The position numbers were made by a program, and so were the translations under genes. DNA of 5,788 bases, taken from contig JANNEU010000416.1 in assembly GCA_031379035.1 (NCBI GenBank), positions 1-5,788 of the forward strand, in the 5' to 3' direction. Each line of letters begins with the position of its first letter. Position 1 is the first letter of the stretch. Shown in pieces: positions 1 through 5,606 of the stretch. The stretch is from JABFRJ01 sp031379035 (GTDB taxonomy: Bacteria > Pseudomonadota > Alphaproteobacteria > Rhizobiales > Hyphomicrobiaceae). The notes under the pieces are model-generated. The model did not search any database, had not been told where the DNA came from, and worked only from the letters and a program-made list of their open reading frames with translations.

Positions 1-130
1 ATCGGAGCCCGCGTGCATGCTGCTGATACTACGAGCCGTCCCCGGTGCGCATACTGAACCGCCGTGATAGGGCACAGGGCAGCAAGTCGCAACCGCGCCA
101 CCCCCACGGACCAGCCAAACAGTTATCCTC
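1..130. other. Upstream region of holC, no gene recognised
   Basis: This stretch contains no reading frame I can recognise. Short open stretches reach the left edge in frames 1 and 2, but the encoded residues do not resemble the C-terminus of PepA, the aminopeptidase that often precedes holC in Alphaproteobacteria. I see no convincing promoter pair and no Shine-Dalgarno sequence directly ahead of the holC ATG. The holC promoter may lie here but cannot be placed. Confidence 0.4.
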
Positions 131-583
131 ATGCCCACCGAAGTGCTGTTCTACCACCTCGAGCGCCAGCCGCTCGAAACCGTGCTGCCATCGCTCATCG
201 AGAGAACCGTCGAGCGCGGCTGGCGCGCGGTTATCCAAGCCGGCGACCCGGACCGAGTCCAGGCATTGAACACGCTGCTCTGGAGCTACAAGCCCGAAAG
301 CTTCCTGCCCCACGGCACCAAGGCCGACGGCCCGCCTGCCGAGCAACCCGTCTACCTCACCCACGAGAGCGACAACCCCAACGGTGCCACCGTCCGTTTC
401 CTCGTCGATGGCGCAGCACCCACCACCTTCAACGGCTACGACCGCATCGTCCTGATGTTCGACGGCCGCGACCCCGATGCCCTCGCTCAGGCCCGCACCC
501 ACTGGAAATCCGCCAAAGCCAGCGGCGCCACGCTGACATACTGGCAACAGAACGGCGATGGGAGATGGGAGAAGAAGGGGTAG
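131..583 (+). CDS. holC: DNA polymerase III subunit chi (HolC)
   Basis: HolC is the chi subunit of the replicative DNA polymerase III clamp-loader complex in the cytoplasm. In studied bacteria it binds psi and single-strand-binding protein. The 150-residue product has the usual length and the typical alphaproteobacterial pattern: an N-terminal EVLFYHLERQPLE stretch (residues 4-16), GWRAVIQAG at 30-38, LWSY at 50-53, FLPHG at 58-62, a QPVYLT strand near 72-77, NPNGA at 82-86, RFLVDGA at 89-95, the YDRIVLMFDG strand at 103-112, and a C-terminal WQQ followed by GRWEKK. The ATG at 131 gives the family's normal N-terminus, although no Shine-Dalgarno sequence precedes it. The gene ends with TAG, 137 bases before suhB. 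The last codons contain a tandem GATGGGA duplication (557-570), which fits the family's usual C-terminus and is probably not a lesion. Identification is by remembered family pattern. Confidence 0.93.
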   Translation: MPTEVLFYHLERQPLETVLPSLIERTVERGWRAVIQAGDPDRVQALNTLLWSYKPESFLPHGTKADGPPAEQPVYLTHESDNPNGATVRFLVDGAAPTTFNGYDRIVLMFDGRDPDALAQARTHWKSAKASGATLTYWQQNGDGRWEKKG

Positions 584-686
584 GCTTCTGTTGCGCGCTA
601 GCCCACATTGCCACCCCCGCCCATTCCCGCTATTCCCTCTGCCACGCTCTTTGATCCGACCTGTCCGTCCACTTGGCCCACCGGCC

Positions 687-702
687 CGCACGCCTGCGTG
701 CG
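687..702. promoter_or_regulatory. Inverted repeat just upstream of suhB ribosome binding site
   Basis: Perfect 7-base arms CGCACGC (687-693) and GCGTGCG (696-702) flank CT. As RNA this would form a 6-bp GC-rich stem with a CCTG loop, 7 bases before the suhB Shine-Dalgarno site. As DNA it could be an operator. Function is not shown; GC-rich palindromes also arise by chance. Confidence 0.35.
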
Positions 703-709
703 CAAACTC

Positions 710-715
710 AGGAGG
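710..715 (+). promoter_or_regulatory. Strong Shine-Dalgarno site that sets the suhB start
   Basis: AGGAGG lies 5 bases before the ATG at 721. The frame stays open upstream to a TTG at 673, but those residues have no family resemblance, so translation is assigned to 721. Confidence 0.85.
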
Positions 716-720
716 CCCCG

Positions 721-1533
721 ATGGCCGCCTCGCCTTTGATGACTGTGATGATGGCTGCCGCCCGTAAGGCTGGCAAAAGCCTCAGCCGCGATTTTGGCGA
801 GGTCGAAAACCTGCAGGTCTCCATCAAGGGCCCGGCCAACTTCGTCTCCGCCGCCGACCATCGCGCCGAGCAGATCGTGTTCGATGAACTCTCCCACGCG
901 CGCCCCGGCTACGGCTTCCTGATGGAAGAGCGCGGCGAAGTCGTCGGCGCCGACAAAACCAACCGCTGGATCGTCGACCCGCTGGATGGCACCACCAACT
1001 TCCTCCATTCCAACCCGCTGTTCTCCATCGCCATTGCCTTGGAGCGCGAGGGCCAGATCGTCGCCGGCATCATCTACAATCCCATCATGGACGAGATGTT
1101 CATGGCCGAGAAAGGCAAGGGCGCGTTCATGGCCGACAAGTCGGGCCGCGACCGCCGCTTGCGGGTCGCTGCCCGCAAGACATTGGACGACGCGCTGATC
1201 ACCACCGGCATCCCCCATCGCGGCCGTCCCAATCACGGCCGCTTCCTCGACGAAATAGAAGAAACGATGAAAGTCGTCGCCGGCATCCGCCGCACCGGCT
1301 CGGCCTGCCTCGATATGGCCTGGACCGCCGCCGGCCGCTTCGACGCCTACTGGGAACGCGCGCTCGGTGCCTGGGACATTGCCGCTGGCACCATTATTGT
1401 TCGCGAAGCCGGCGGCATCGTCTCCGACCTCGACGGCGGCACCGAAATGCTCATCAAAGGCAACGTTTGCTGCGGCAATCAAACCCTGCAACGCGCCATG
1501 GTGGATATTCTGAAAGACACCAGCGCGAGCTAG
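721..1533 (+). CDS. suhB: Inositol-monophosphatase family protein (SuhB)
   Basis: This is a Mg-dependent, Li-sensitive-type phosphatase that hydrolyses inositol monophosphate or related sugar phosphates in the cytoplasm. In E. coli, SuhB also acts in ribosomal RNA transcription. The 270-residue product has normal family length. The first metal site appears as Glu-Glu at 69-70. The signature DPLDGTTNF spans 86-94, with metal-binding Asp86 and Asp89. The second signature WDIAAG spans 218-223, with Asp219 as the remaining metal ligand. The N-terminal RDFGEVENLQVS segment (23-34) is typical of alphaproteobacterial SuhB. The start is fixed by AGGAGG 5 bases upstream. It follows holC by 137 bases on the same strand; I see no functional link to it. 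The exact physiological substrate cannot be read from sequence, and other family members (CysQ-like, histidinol-phosphatase-like) are less likely given the close SuhB pattern. Confidence 0.93.
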   Translation: MAASPLMTVMMAAARKAGKSLSRDFGEVENLQVSIKGPANFVSAADHRAEQIVFDELSHARPGYGFLMEERGEVVGADKTNRWIVDPLDGTTNFLHSNPLFSIAIALEREGQIVAGIIYNPIMDEMFMAEKGKGAFMADKSGRDRRLRVAARKTLDDALITTGIPHRGRPNHGRFLDEIEETMKVVAGIRRTGSACLDMAWTAAGRFDAYWERALGAWDIAAGTIIVREAGGIVSDLDGGTEMLIKGNVCCGNQTLQRAMVDILKDTSAS

Positions 1534-1538
1534 TTTTT
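1519..1538 (+). terminator. Weak terminator-like hairpin overlapping the suhB stop
   Basis: ACCAGC (1519-1524) and GCTAGT (1529-1534) pair at five of six positions around a GCGA tetraloop, followed by a short T run ending at 1538. The stem has a C-A mismatch and is weak, so intrinsic termination is only a possibility. No better terminator is seen after suhB. Confidence 0.25.
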
Positions 1539-1588
1539 CGTATGGATCAAGCCTCAACCGTTTTGTCGTCATGCCGCGAAGGCGGCCA

Positions 1589-1690
1589 CCCAAGCAAGCC
1601 AGCTGACTTCGCAAAGCTTTAGCGCTCTGAACGGTCACCGATAGCGCGTGTGATCGAAATCGTGCTGTTCCGATGCTTGGCTTGCTTCGG
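1589..1690. repeat. Long-spaced inverted repeat in the suhB downstream gap
   Basis: AAGCAAGCCA (1592-1601) is exactly inverted as TGGCTTGCTT (1678-1687). Two further outward pairs (1589-1590 with 1689-1690) follow after one mismatch. The arms enclose about 76 bases with no reading frame. It could be a long RNA stem-loop, a relic of a small mobile repeat, or chance. Confidence 0.35.
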
Positions 1691-1706
1691 TGCCTGCCGT
1701 CACGTT

Positions 1707-1728
1707 CCGCGTGCGCCGCACGACGCGG
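1707..1728. repeat. Nested GC-rich palindromes
   Basis: CGTGCG (1710-1715) and CGCACG (1717-1722) form a 13-base palindrome around a single C. An overlapping alternative pairs CCGCGT (1707-1712) with ACGCGG (1723-1728). The two pairings exclude each other. No T run follows, so it is not a standard terminator. Confidence 0.3.
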
Positions 1729-1730
1729 TC

Positions 1731-1760
1731 TTGACGACGGAGTGGAGTGAGACTTTCGAA
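1731..1760 (+). promoter_or_regulatory. Tentative promoter for the catabolic cluster
   Basis: TTGACG (1731-1736) matches a sigma-70-type -35 box. The region 16-18 bases downstream (about 1753-1760) contains only a poor -10 match (around TTTCGA). If used, transcription would begin near 1767, placing the 1773-1785 palindrome just inside the transcript, a common position for a repressor operator. Confidence 0.22.
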
Positions 1761-1772
1761 ATTCACAACATC

Positions 1773-1785
1773 TGACGGACCGTCA
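1773..1785. promoter_or_regulatory. Candidate repressor operator (13-base palindrome)
   Basis: TGACGG-A-CCGTCA is a perfect palindrome with 6-base arms around one base, ending 8 bases before the ATG of the ThDP enzyme gene. Size, symmetry and position fit a TetR- or GntR-like dimer binding site controlling the three-gene cluster. No regulator gene is present in the window, so the protein that would bind it is unknown. Confidence 0.45.
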
Positions 1786-1793
1786 AAACGACC

Positions 1794-3509
1794 ATGACCA
1801 CGACGCCAAAATCGCGCAATGCAAAACCATCGCCCGCGGCTTCCACCGCCAGCCCGATGACCGGCGGCATGGCCATCGTTGAGCAGCTGATCGCTAACGG
1901 CATCGACACCGTGTTCGGCTTGCCCGGCGCACAAACCTATCCGCTATTTGACGCCCTCCAACAGCGCGCCGACCACATCCGCACTTTCGGCGCTCGCCAC
2001 GAACAAACCTGCGCCTATATGGCCTTCGGTGCCGCCCGCGCCACCGGCAAGCCCGCCGTCTTCACGGTGGTCCCAGGCCCCGGCGTGCTCAACACCACTG
2101 CGGCACTCTGCACCGCCATGGGCACTAACACGCCCATTTTGTGCATCACCGGCCAGGTCCCCAGCGCTTTCCTCGGCCGCGGCCGCGGCCACCTGCACGA
2201 ACTCTCCGATCAACTCGGTACGCTGCGCCCGCTGGTCAAATGGGCCGCCCGCATCGAACGCCCCGCCGATGCGCCGGCCATGATCAACGAAGCCTTCCGG
2301 CAGATGCTCTCCGGCCGCCCCGGCCCCGTCGTGCTCGAAATGTGCTGGGACATGATGGCGACAACCGGACACGTCATCACCTTGCCCGCAGCCGTCATCC
2401 AGCAAGCGCCGCCGCCATCACCCGCCGAAATCGAAGCCGCAGCCACACTCATCGCCGCAGCCAAGCATCCCATGATCTTCGTCGGCACCGGCGCGCAGGA
2501 TGCTCATGCCGATGTCCTCGCCCTCGCCGAAGCGCTCGACGCACCCGTCGCAGCCTTCCGCGGTGGTCGTGGCATCGTCGCCGAAGATCACCCGCTCGGC
2601 GTCTCTTCGTGGACCGCGCGGCAATTATGGGCTCAGACCGACGTCGCCATCGGCATCGGCTCTCGCCTCGAATTGCCCTACATGCGTTGGGCCTGGCAAA
2701 GTGGGCTCATTGACCGCCCGAAAGCCCCGCCACACCTCGTCCGCATCGACGTCGATCCGGCTGAGATGCGCCGTTTGGTACCGCACGCCCCCATCGTCGC
2801 TGACGCCACCGCTGGCACCCGCGCATTGCTTGAGGCTGTGCAGCGCCTGCGCAGCAAGCCCAGCGCGCAAGCCTCCACAGCCGCGCGCGAAAAAATCGCC
2901 ATCGCCAAGACCGCCGCGCGAGGTGATATCGAAGTTGTCCAGCCACAGCTTGGATATCTCGACGTCATCCGCGCGTGCCTACCGCGCGACGGCGTCATTA
3001 CAACTGAACTCTCGCAGGTCGGCTTTACGTCGTACTTCGGCTATCCGGCCCTCGCACCGCGCACCTACATTTCCGAAGGCTTCCAAGGCACGCTCGGCTA
3101 TGGCTTCCCCACCGCCCTCGGCATCAAAGCCGCCAAGCCCGAGACGCCCGTTGTCTGCATCACCGGCGACGGCGGCTTCCAGTTTGCCCTGCAGGAACTG
3201 GCCACCGCCAAGCAGGAAAACATCGCGCTGGTCACGCTCGTGTTCAATAACTCTGCCTTCGGCAACGTGCTGCGCGACCAACGCCAGAACTTTGGCAACC
3301 GCGTCATCGGCGCGGTGTTGGAGAACCCGGATTTTATGATACTGGCGAGCGCCTATGGCGTTGCTGGTCATCGCGTGACAAGCCCCGACGCCCTGCGTCC
3401 GATCCTCGCCACCGCGCTGAAATCGAACACGCCAACTCTGATCGAAATCCAAGTCCCGCAGGGCTCGGAAACAAGCCCCTGGCCATTCATCCACCCGCAG
3501 CCGAGATAG
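1794..3509 (+). CDS. ThDP-dependent enzyme, acetolactate synthase-like superfamily
   Basis: This is a thiamine-diphosphate enzyme acting on 2-oxo acids by decarboxylation or carboligation; its substrate is unknown. Three domains fit the superfamily: N-terminal pyrimidine-binding (about 24-190) with FGLPGAQ at 41-47 and the cofactor-activating Glu70 in RHEQ; a central domain (about 210-350); and a C-terminal diphosphate-binding domain (about 385-555) with GDG at 458-460, 24 residues, then NN at 485-486. The length of 571 residues is normal. The AFQE motif of true acetolactate synthases is replaced by a GRGRGHLHEL stretch (128-137), and no ilvN regulatory-subunit gene is adjacent, so a role in branched-chain amino-acid synthesis is unlikely. 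The first 22 residues are Thr/Ser/Pro/Ala-rich; ATGs at 1857 and 1869 are alternative starts, and none has a Shine-Dalgarno site. It is first in the cluster with the FAH protein and the ring-cleavage dioxygenase, suggesting a catabolic role. Confidence 0.88.
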   Translation: MTTTPKSRNAKPSPAASTASPMTGGMAIVEQLIANGIDTVFGLPGAQTYPLFDALQQRADHIRTFGARHEQTCAYMAFGAARATGKPAVFTVVPGPGVLNTTAALCTAMGTNTPILCITGQVPSAFLGRGRGHLHELSDQLGTLRPLVKWAARIERPADAPAMINEAFRQMLSGRPGPVVLEMCWDMMATTGHVITLPAAVIQQAPPPSPAEIEAAATLIAAAKHPMIFVGTGAQDAHADVLALAEALDAPVAAFRGGRGIVAEDHPLGVSSWTARQLWAQTDVAIGIGSRLELPYMRWAWQSGLIDRPKAPPHLVRIDVDPAEMRRLVPHAPIVADATAGTRALLEAVQRLRSKPSAQASTAAREKIAIAKTAARGDIEVVQPQLGYLDVIRACLPRDGVITTELSQVGFTSYFGYPALAPRTYISEGFQGTLGYGFPTALGIKAAKPETPVVCITGDGGFQFALQELATAKQENIALVTLVFNNSAFGNVLRDQRQNFGNRVIGAVLENPDFMILASAYGVAGHRVTSPDALRPILATALKSNTPTLIEIQVPQGSETSPWPFIHPQPR

Positions 3510-3516
3510 GTGAGGA
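3508..3516 (+). promoter_or_regulatory. Shine-Dalgarno site overlapping the preceding stop codon
   Basis: AGGTGAGGA overlaps the TAG stop of the ThDP enzyme gene (3507-3509), and its GAGG core (3512-3515) ends 8 bases before the ATG at 3524. This close packing supports co-transcription and perhaps translational coupling. Confidence 0.7.
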
Positions 3517-3523
3517 CACGCCC

Positions 3524-4390
3524 ATGAAAATTGCAGCATGGCAGACGGGCGGACGCTCGACTTTCGGCATCGTCGGCCAAGACGGCGCGCTGTTCGATGT
3601 CGCCAAACGCACTGGCACGCGCTTCGGCGATCTGCGCTCGTGCTTCCTGCCCGAAGCGCAGGCTGATCTCCAACGCATCGCCGCCTCCGGCACACCCGAT
3701 GCAAAACTCACAGACGTACAACTGCTCCCGCCCATCGCTGCCGGTGCCAAAATTCTCTGCGTCGGCGTCAACTATCCCGAGCGCATCGCTGAATACAAAG
3801 ACGGCTCCGAAGCGCCAAAATACCCAAGCCTGTTCGTCCGCTTCCCGTCTTCGTTCGTCGGCCACGGCAGCCCAATCGTCCGCCCGCCGGAAAGCACACA
3901 GCTCGACTACGAGGGCGAGATCGTCCTCGTAGTCGGCAAGCGCGGCCGCCGCATCGCCGAGGTTGACGCCCACGCCCACATCTTCGGCCTCACCCTTATG
4001 AACGAAGGCACCGTGCGTGACTGGGTCCGCCACGGCAAGTTCAACGTCACCCAGGGCAAAAACTTCGAAAGCACTGGCTCCATCGGCCCCTGGATCGTGC
4101 CCCTCAGCGCCGCAACCCCGCTCAACGATCTCACCCTCACCACCCACGTCAATGGCGCAGAGCGCCAGCGCGGCAACACCGGCACACTCGCCTTTCCCTT
4201 CGCTCGCATCATTGCCTACATCTCCACCTTCACGACCTTGGAGCCCGGCGACCTCATTGCCACCGGCACACCACCCGGCTCCGGCGGCAGGCTCGACCCG
4301 CCGCAATGGCTGATCCCGGGCGACACCATTGACGTCGCCTGCCCCGCCATCGGAACCTTGCACAACAGCGTCATCGACGAAGCTGTATGA
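3524..4390 (+). CDS. Fumarylacetoacetate hydrolase superfamily protein
   Basis: The FAH superfamily contains metal-dependent hydrolases, decarboxylases, hydratases and isomerases acting on 2-oxo/enol acids, including HpaG of the homoprotocatechuate meta-cleavage route. The 288 residues comprise an N-terminal region (1-70) and the FAH fold (about 73-285). Family landmarks are CVGVNY at 79-84, LDYEGE at 127-132 with metal ligands Glu130 and Glu132, QGKNF at 177-181, GPW at 188-190 and the GDLIATGTPPGSGG glycine-rich segment at 242-255. Two landmark positions are unusual: the NYxxHxxE lid His is Arg87 (Glu90 is kept), and the usual ND metal Asp is Glu161 (NEG at 160-162). This suggests a subfamily with altered chemistry or geometry, not a broken gene, since the frame is intact and all other motifs remain. 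The start has a good Shine-Dalgarno site. It sits 14 bases after the ThDP enzyme gene and 30 before the dioxygenase, so it probably processes the ring-opened product. Confidence 0.9.
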   Translation: MKIAAWQTGGRSTFGIVGQDGALFDVAKRTGTRFGDLRSCFLPEAQADLQRIAASGTPDAKLTDVQLLPPIAAGAKILCVGVNYPERIAEYKDGSEAPKYPSLFVRFPSSFVGHGSPIVRPPESTQLDYEGEIVLVVGKRGRRIAEVDAHAHIFGLTLMNEGTVRDWVRHGKFNVTQGKNFESTGSIGPWIVPLSAATPLNDLTLTTHVNGAERQRGNTGTLAFPFARIIAYISTFTTLEPGDLIATGTPPGSGGRLDPPQWLIPGDTIDVACPAIGTLHNSVIDEAV

Positions 4391-4408
4391 GCACATTGCA
4401 GCCAGCTT

Positions 4409-4413
4409 GAGGA
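4409..4413 (+). promoter_or_regulatory. Shine-Dalgarno site that sets the dioxygenase start
   Basis: GAGGA ends 7 bases before the ATG at 4421. An in-frame GTG at 4415 would lie only one base from this site, so the ATG is the better start. Confidence 0.75.
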
Positions 4414-4420
4414 AGTGCGC

Positions 4421-5404
4421 ATGCCCGTCCCCGCCCACACCTTCGCCCCGCCCTTCAATATCGTGCGCTCCAGCCACGTGACGCTCGGCGTCACTGATCT
4501 CGCACGCTCGAAGGCCTTTTACGCCGATACGCTCGGCCTCCATGTCGAGGACGAAACGCGCGACGCGCTCTATCTGCGTGGCGTCGAAGAGCGCCAGCAC
4601 CACTCCCTCGTCTTGCGCAAATCCGCCAAAGCCGAGGCCCACCATCTTGGCTTCAAAGTCGGCTCCGAAGACGATCTCGACAAGGCCGCCGCCTTCTTCA
4701 AAGCCCGAGGCGTGCACCACGCGTTTGTCGAACGCCCCTATCAAGGCCGCACGCTTGAAGCCGTTGATCCACTCGGCATGCCGCTCGAACTCTACTTCAA
4801 GATGGAGCAACGCGAACGCTTGCTGCAGAAATATGCGCACTACAAAGGCGTGCAGCCGCAACGGCTCGACCACTTCAATATCTTCGCGCCCGATGTCCAG
4901 GGCTCCATGGATTTCTATGCAGCACTTGGGTTTCGCCTCACGGAATACTCCGAGGAAGACGGTCCGGGCGGCCGCGTCGCCGCCGCCTGGATGCACCGCA
5001 AAGGCAATGTCCACGACCTCGCCTTCACCAACGGCCGCGGCCCCCGTCTGCATCACCTCTGCTATTGGTCCCCCACTGCACTGCACATCATCCACCTGTG
5101 CGACGTGATGGCGACCAGCGGCTACTTGCCCAACATGGAACGTGGCCCTGGCCGCCACGGCATCTCCAACGCCTTCTTCCTCTACATCCGCTGCCCCGAC
5201 GGCCATCGCACCGAGATCTACACCAGCGACTACCAGACCATGGACCCCGACCATGAACCCATCCGCTGGTCGCTCCGCGATCCCCGCCGCCAAACGCTGT
5301 GGGGCCAGCCCGCCCCCAAATCCTGGTTCGAAGAAGGCTCCTCGTTCGCCGGCACCCCCGAACGCGACGCCCTGTTCAAAGCCGATGTGATCGTCGCGAG
5401 CTAG
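4421..5404 (+). CDS. Extradiol ring-cleavage dioxygenase, HpaD-like (VOC superfamily)
   Basis: This is a non-haem Fe(II) or Mn(II) type I extradiol dioxygenase, predicted to cleave a catechol ring next to the two hydroxyls using O2. The 327 residues form two vicinal-oxygen-chelate modules (about 16-127 and 148-270). The second closely resembles Brevibacterium homoprotocatechuate 2,3-dioxygenase as I recall it. The metal triad would be His151 (LDHFN), His212 (RLHH) and Glu265 (HRTEIY). Trp190, His198, Arg241, His246 and Tyr255 correspond to that enzyme's Trp192, His200, Arg243, His248 and Tyr257. The C-terminal lid appears in shortened form: RRQTLWG (289-295) replaces RRDWWG, possibly one residue out of register, and the protein ends about 40 residues before the 365-residue Brevibacterium enzyme. 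Substrate could be homoprotocatechuate or another substituted catechol. It is last in the cluster and follows the FAH gene by 30 bases. Confidence 0.9.
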   Translation: MPVPAHTFAPPFNIVRSSHVTLGVTDLARSKAFYADTLGLHVEDETRDALYLRGVEERQHHSLVLRKSAKAEAHHLGFKVGSEDDLDKAAAFFKARGVHHAFVERPYQGRTLEAVDPLGMPLELYFKMEQRERLLQKYAHYKGVQPQRLDHFNIFAPDVQGSMDFYAALGFRLTEYSEEDGPGGRVAAAWMHRKGNVHDLAFTNGRGPRLHHLCYWSPTALHIIHLCDVMATSGYLPNMERGPGRHGISNAFFLYIRCPDGHRTEIYTSDYQTMDPDHEPIRWSLRDPRRQTLWGQPAPKSWFEEGSSFAGTPERDALFKADVIVAS

Positions 5405-5432
5405 AGTGCGTCCGGGAAAAAGCGGCGAACGG

Positions 5433-5514
5433 GGGGACAGCCACCTTTTCGCTCGCATCTCAACAGCAGATTTGCTGGCATCTCAGCGGCAAAAAGGTGG
5501 CCCCATTGGTCCCC
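5433..5514. repeat. REP-like imperfect inverted repeat / hairpin
   Basis: GCCACCTTTT (5440-5449) pairs with AAAAGGTGGC (5492-5501), continued inward by GC/GC after one mismatch. An inner hairpin CAGCA-GATT-TGCTG (5464-5477) sits in the loop. Further out, GGGGAC (5433-5438) pairs with GTCCCC (5509-5514). The GGGGACAGCCACCTTTT end resembles repeats that I recall near IS200-like/RAYT (Y1) transposases in Proteobacteria; no transposase gene is here. CCCCATT is directly repeated at 5501 and 5511. It may also slow or end transcription after the dioxygenase gene. Confidence 0.55.
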
Positions 5515-5531
5515 ATTTTCGCACGGCCCGG

Positions 5532-5544
5532 GGTGTGAAACACC
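5532..5544. repeat. Short perfect hairpin
   Basis: GGTGT (5532-5536) and ACACC (5540-5544) flank a GAA loop. It is the first of three closely spaced stem-loops. No function can be assigned. Confidence 0.35.
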
Positions 5545-5550
5545 TCCATA

Positions 5551-5574
5551 GCCATCGGGGGCTTGCCCCGTGGC
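5551..5574. repeat. Strong GC-rich hairpin
   Basis: GCCA-CGGGG pairs with CCCCG-TGGC as a nine-pair stem with one bulged T (5555) and a five-base GCTTG loop. Stability should be high, but no T run follows, so a standard intrinsic terminator is not supported. It could protect the 3' end of the cluster's mRNA. Confidence 0.45.
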
Positions 5575-5589
5575 CTGTTGGCAATGGCA

Positions 5590-5606
5590 CCCCGAAAATC
5601 CCGGGG
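5590..5606. repeat. Short GC hairpin
   Basis: CCCCG (5590-5594) pairs with CGGGG (5602-5606) around a seven-base loop. It directly abuts the left arm of the 5607-5712 element. Confidence 0.35.

Noticed and set aside
557..570. Tandem GATGGGA duplication at the end of holC
   Set aside because: It keeps frame and yields the normal GRWEKK C-terminus, so it is ordinary coding sequence.
29..691. Minus-strand open frame of 220 residues over holC
   Set aside because: It is an antisense shadow of holC; the + strand protein is a clear HolC.
673..720. TTG at 673 as an upstream start for suhB
   Set aside because: AGGAGG sits 5 bases before the ATG at 721, and the extra 16 residues do not match SuhB N-termini.
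1524..1533. Identical 10-base end CGCGAGCTAG in suhB and in the dioxygenase gene (5395-5404)
   Set aside because: Both encode a final Ala-Ser-stop in GC-rich context; the similarity does not extend to either side and is most likely chance.
598..1638. Minus-strand open frame of 346 residues over suhB
   Set aside because: It is an antisense shadow of suhB with low-complexity composition and no family resemblance.
1794..3509. Reading the ThDP enzyme as biosynthetic acetolactate synthase large subunit (IlvB)
   Set aside because: The AFQE motif of true acetolactate synthases is missing, no regulatory-subunit gene is adjacent, and the neighbours are aromatic-catabolism types.
4415..4420. GTG at 4415 as the dioxygenase start
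   Set aside because: It is one base from the GAGGA ribosome site, too close; the ATG at 4421 has ideal spacing.
3368..5458. Very long open frame on the minus strand (696 residues) opposite the FAH and dioxygenase genes
   Set aside because: Both + strand genes have clear family motifs, starts and ribosome sites. The minus frame is Gly/Ala/Val-rich with no recognised motif and is the expected antisense shadow of GC-rich codon use.
5299..5538. Small + strand open frame of 79 residues over the dioxygenase 3' end
   Set aside because: It overlaps the dioxygenase in another frame and runs into the REP-like repeat; it has no ribosome site or recognised motif.
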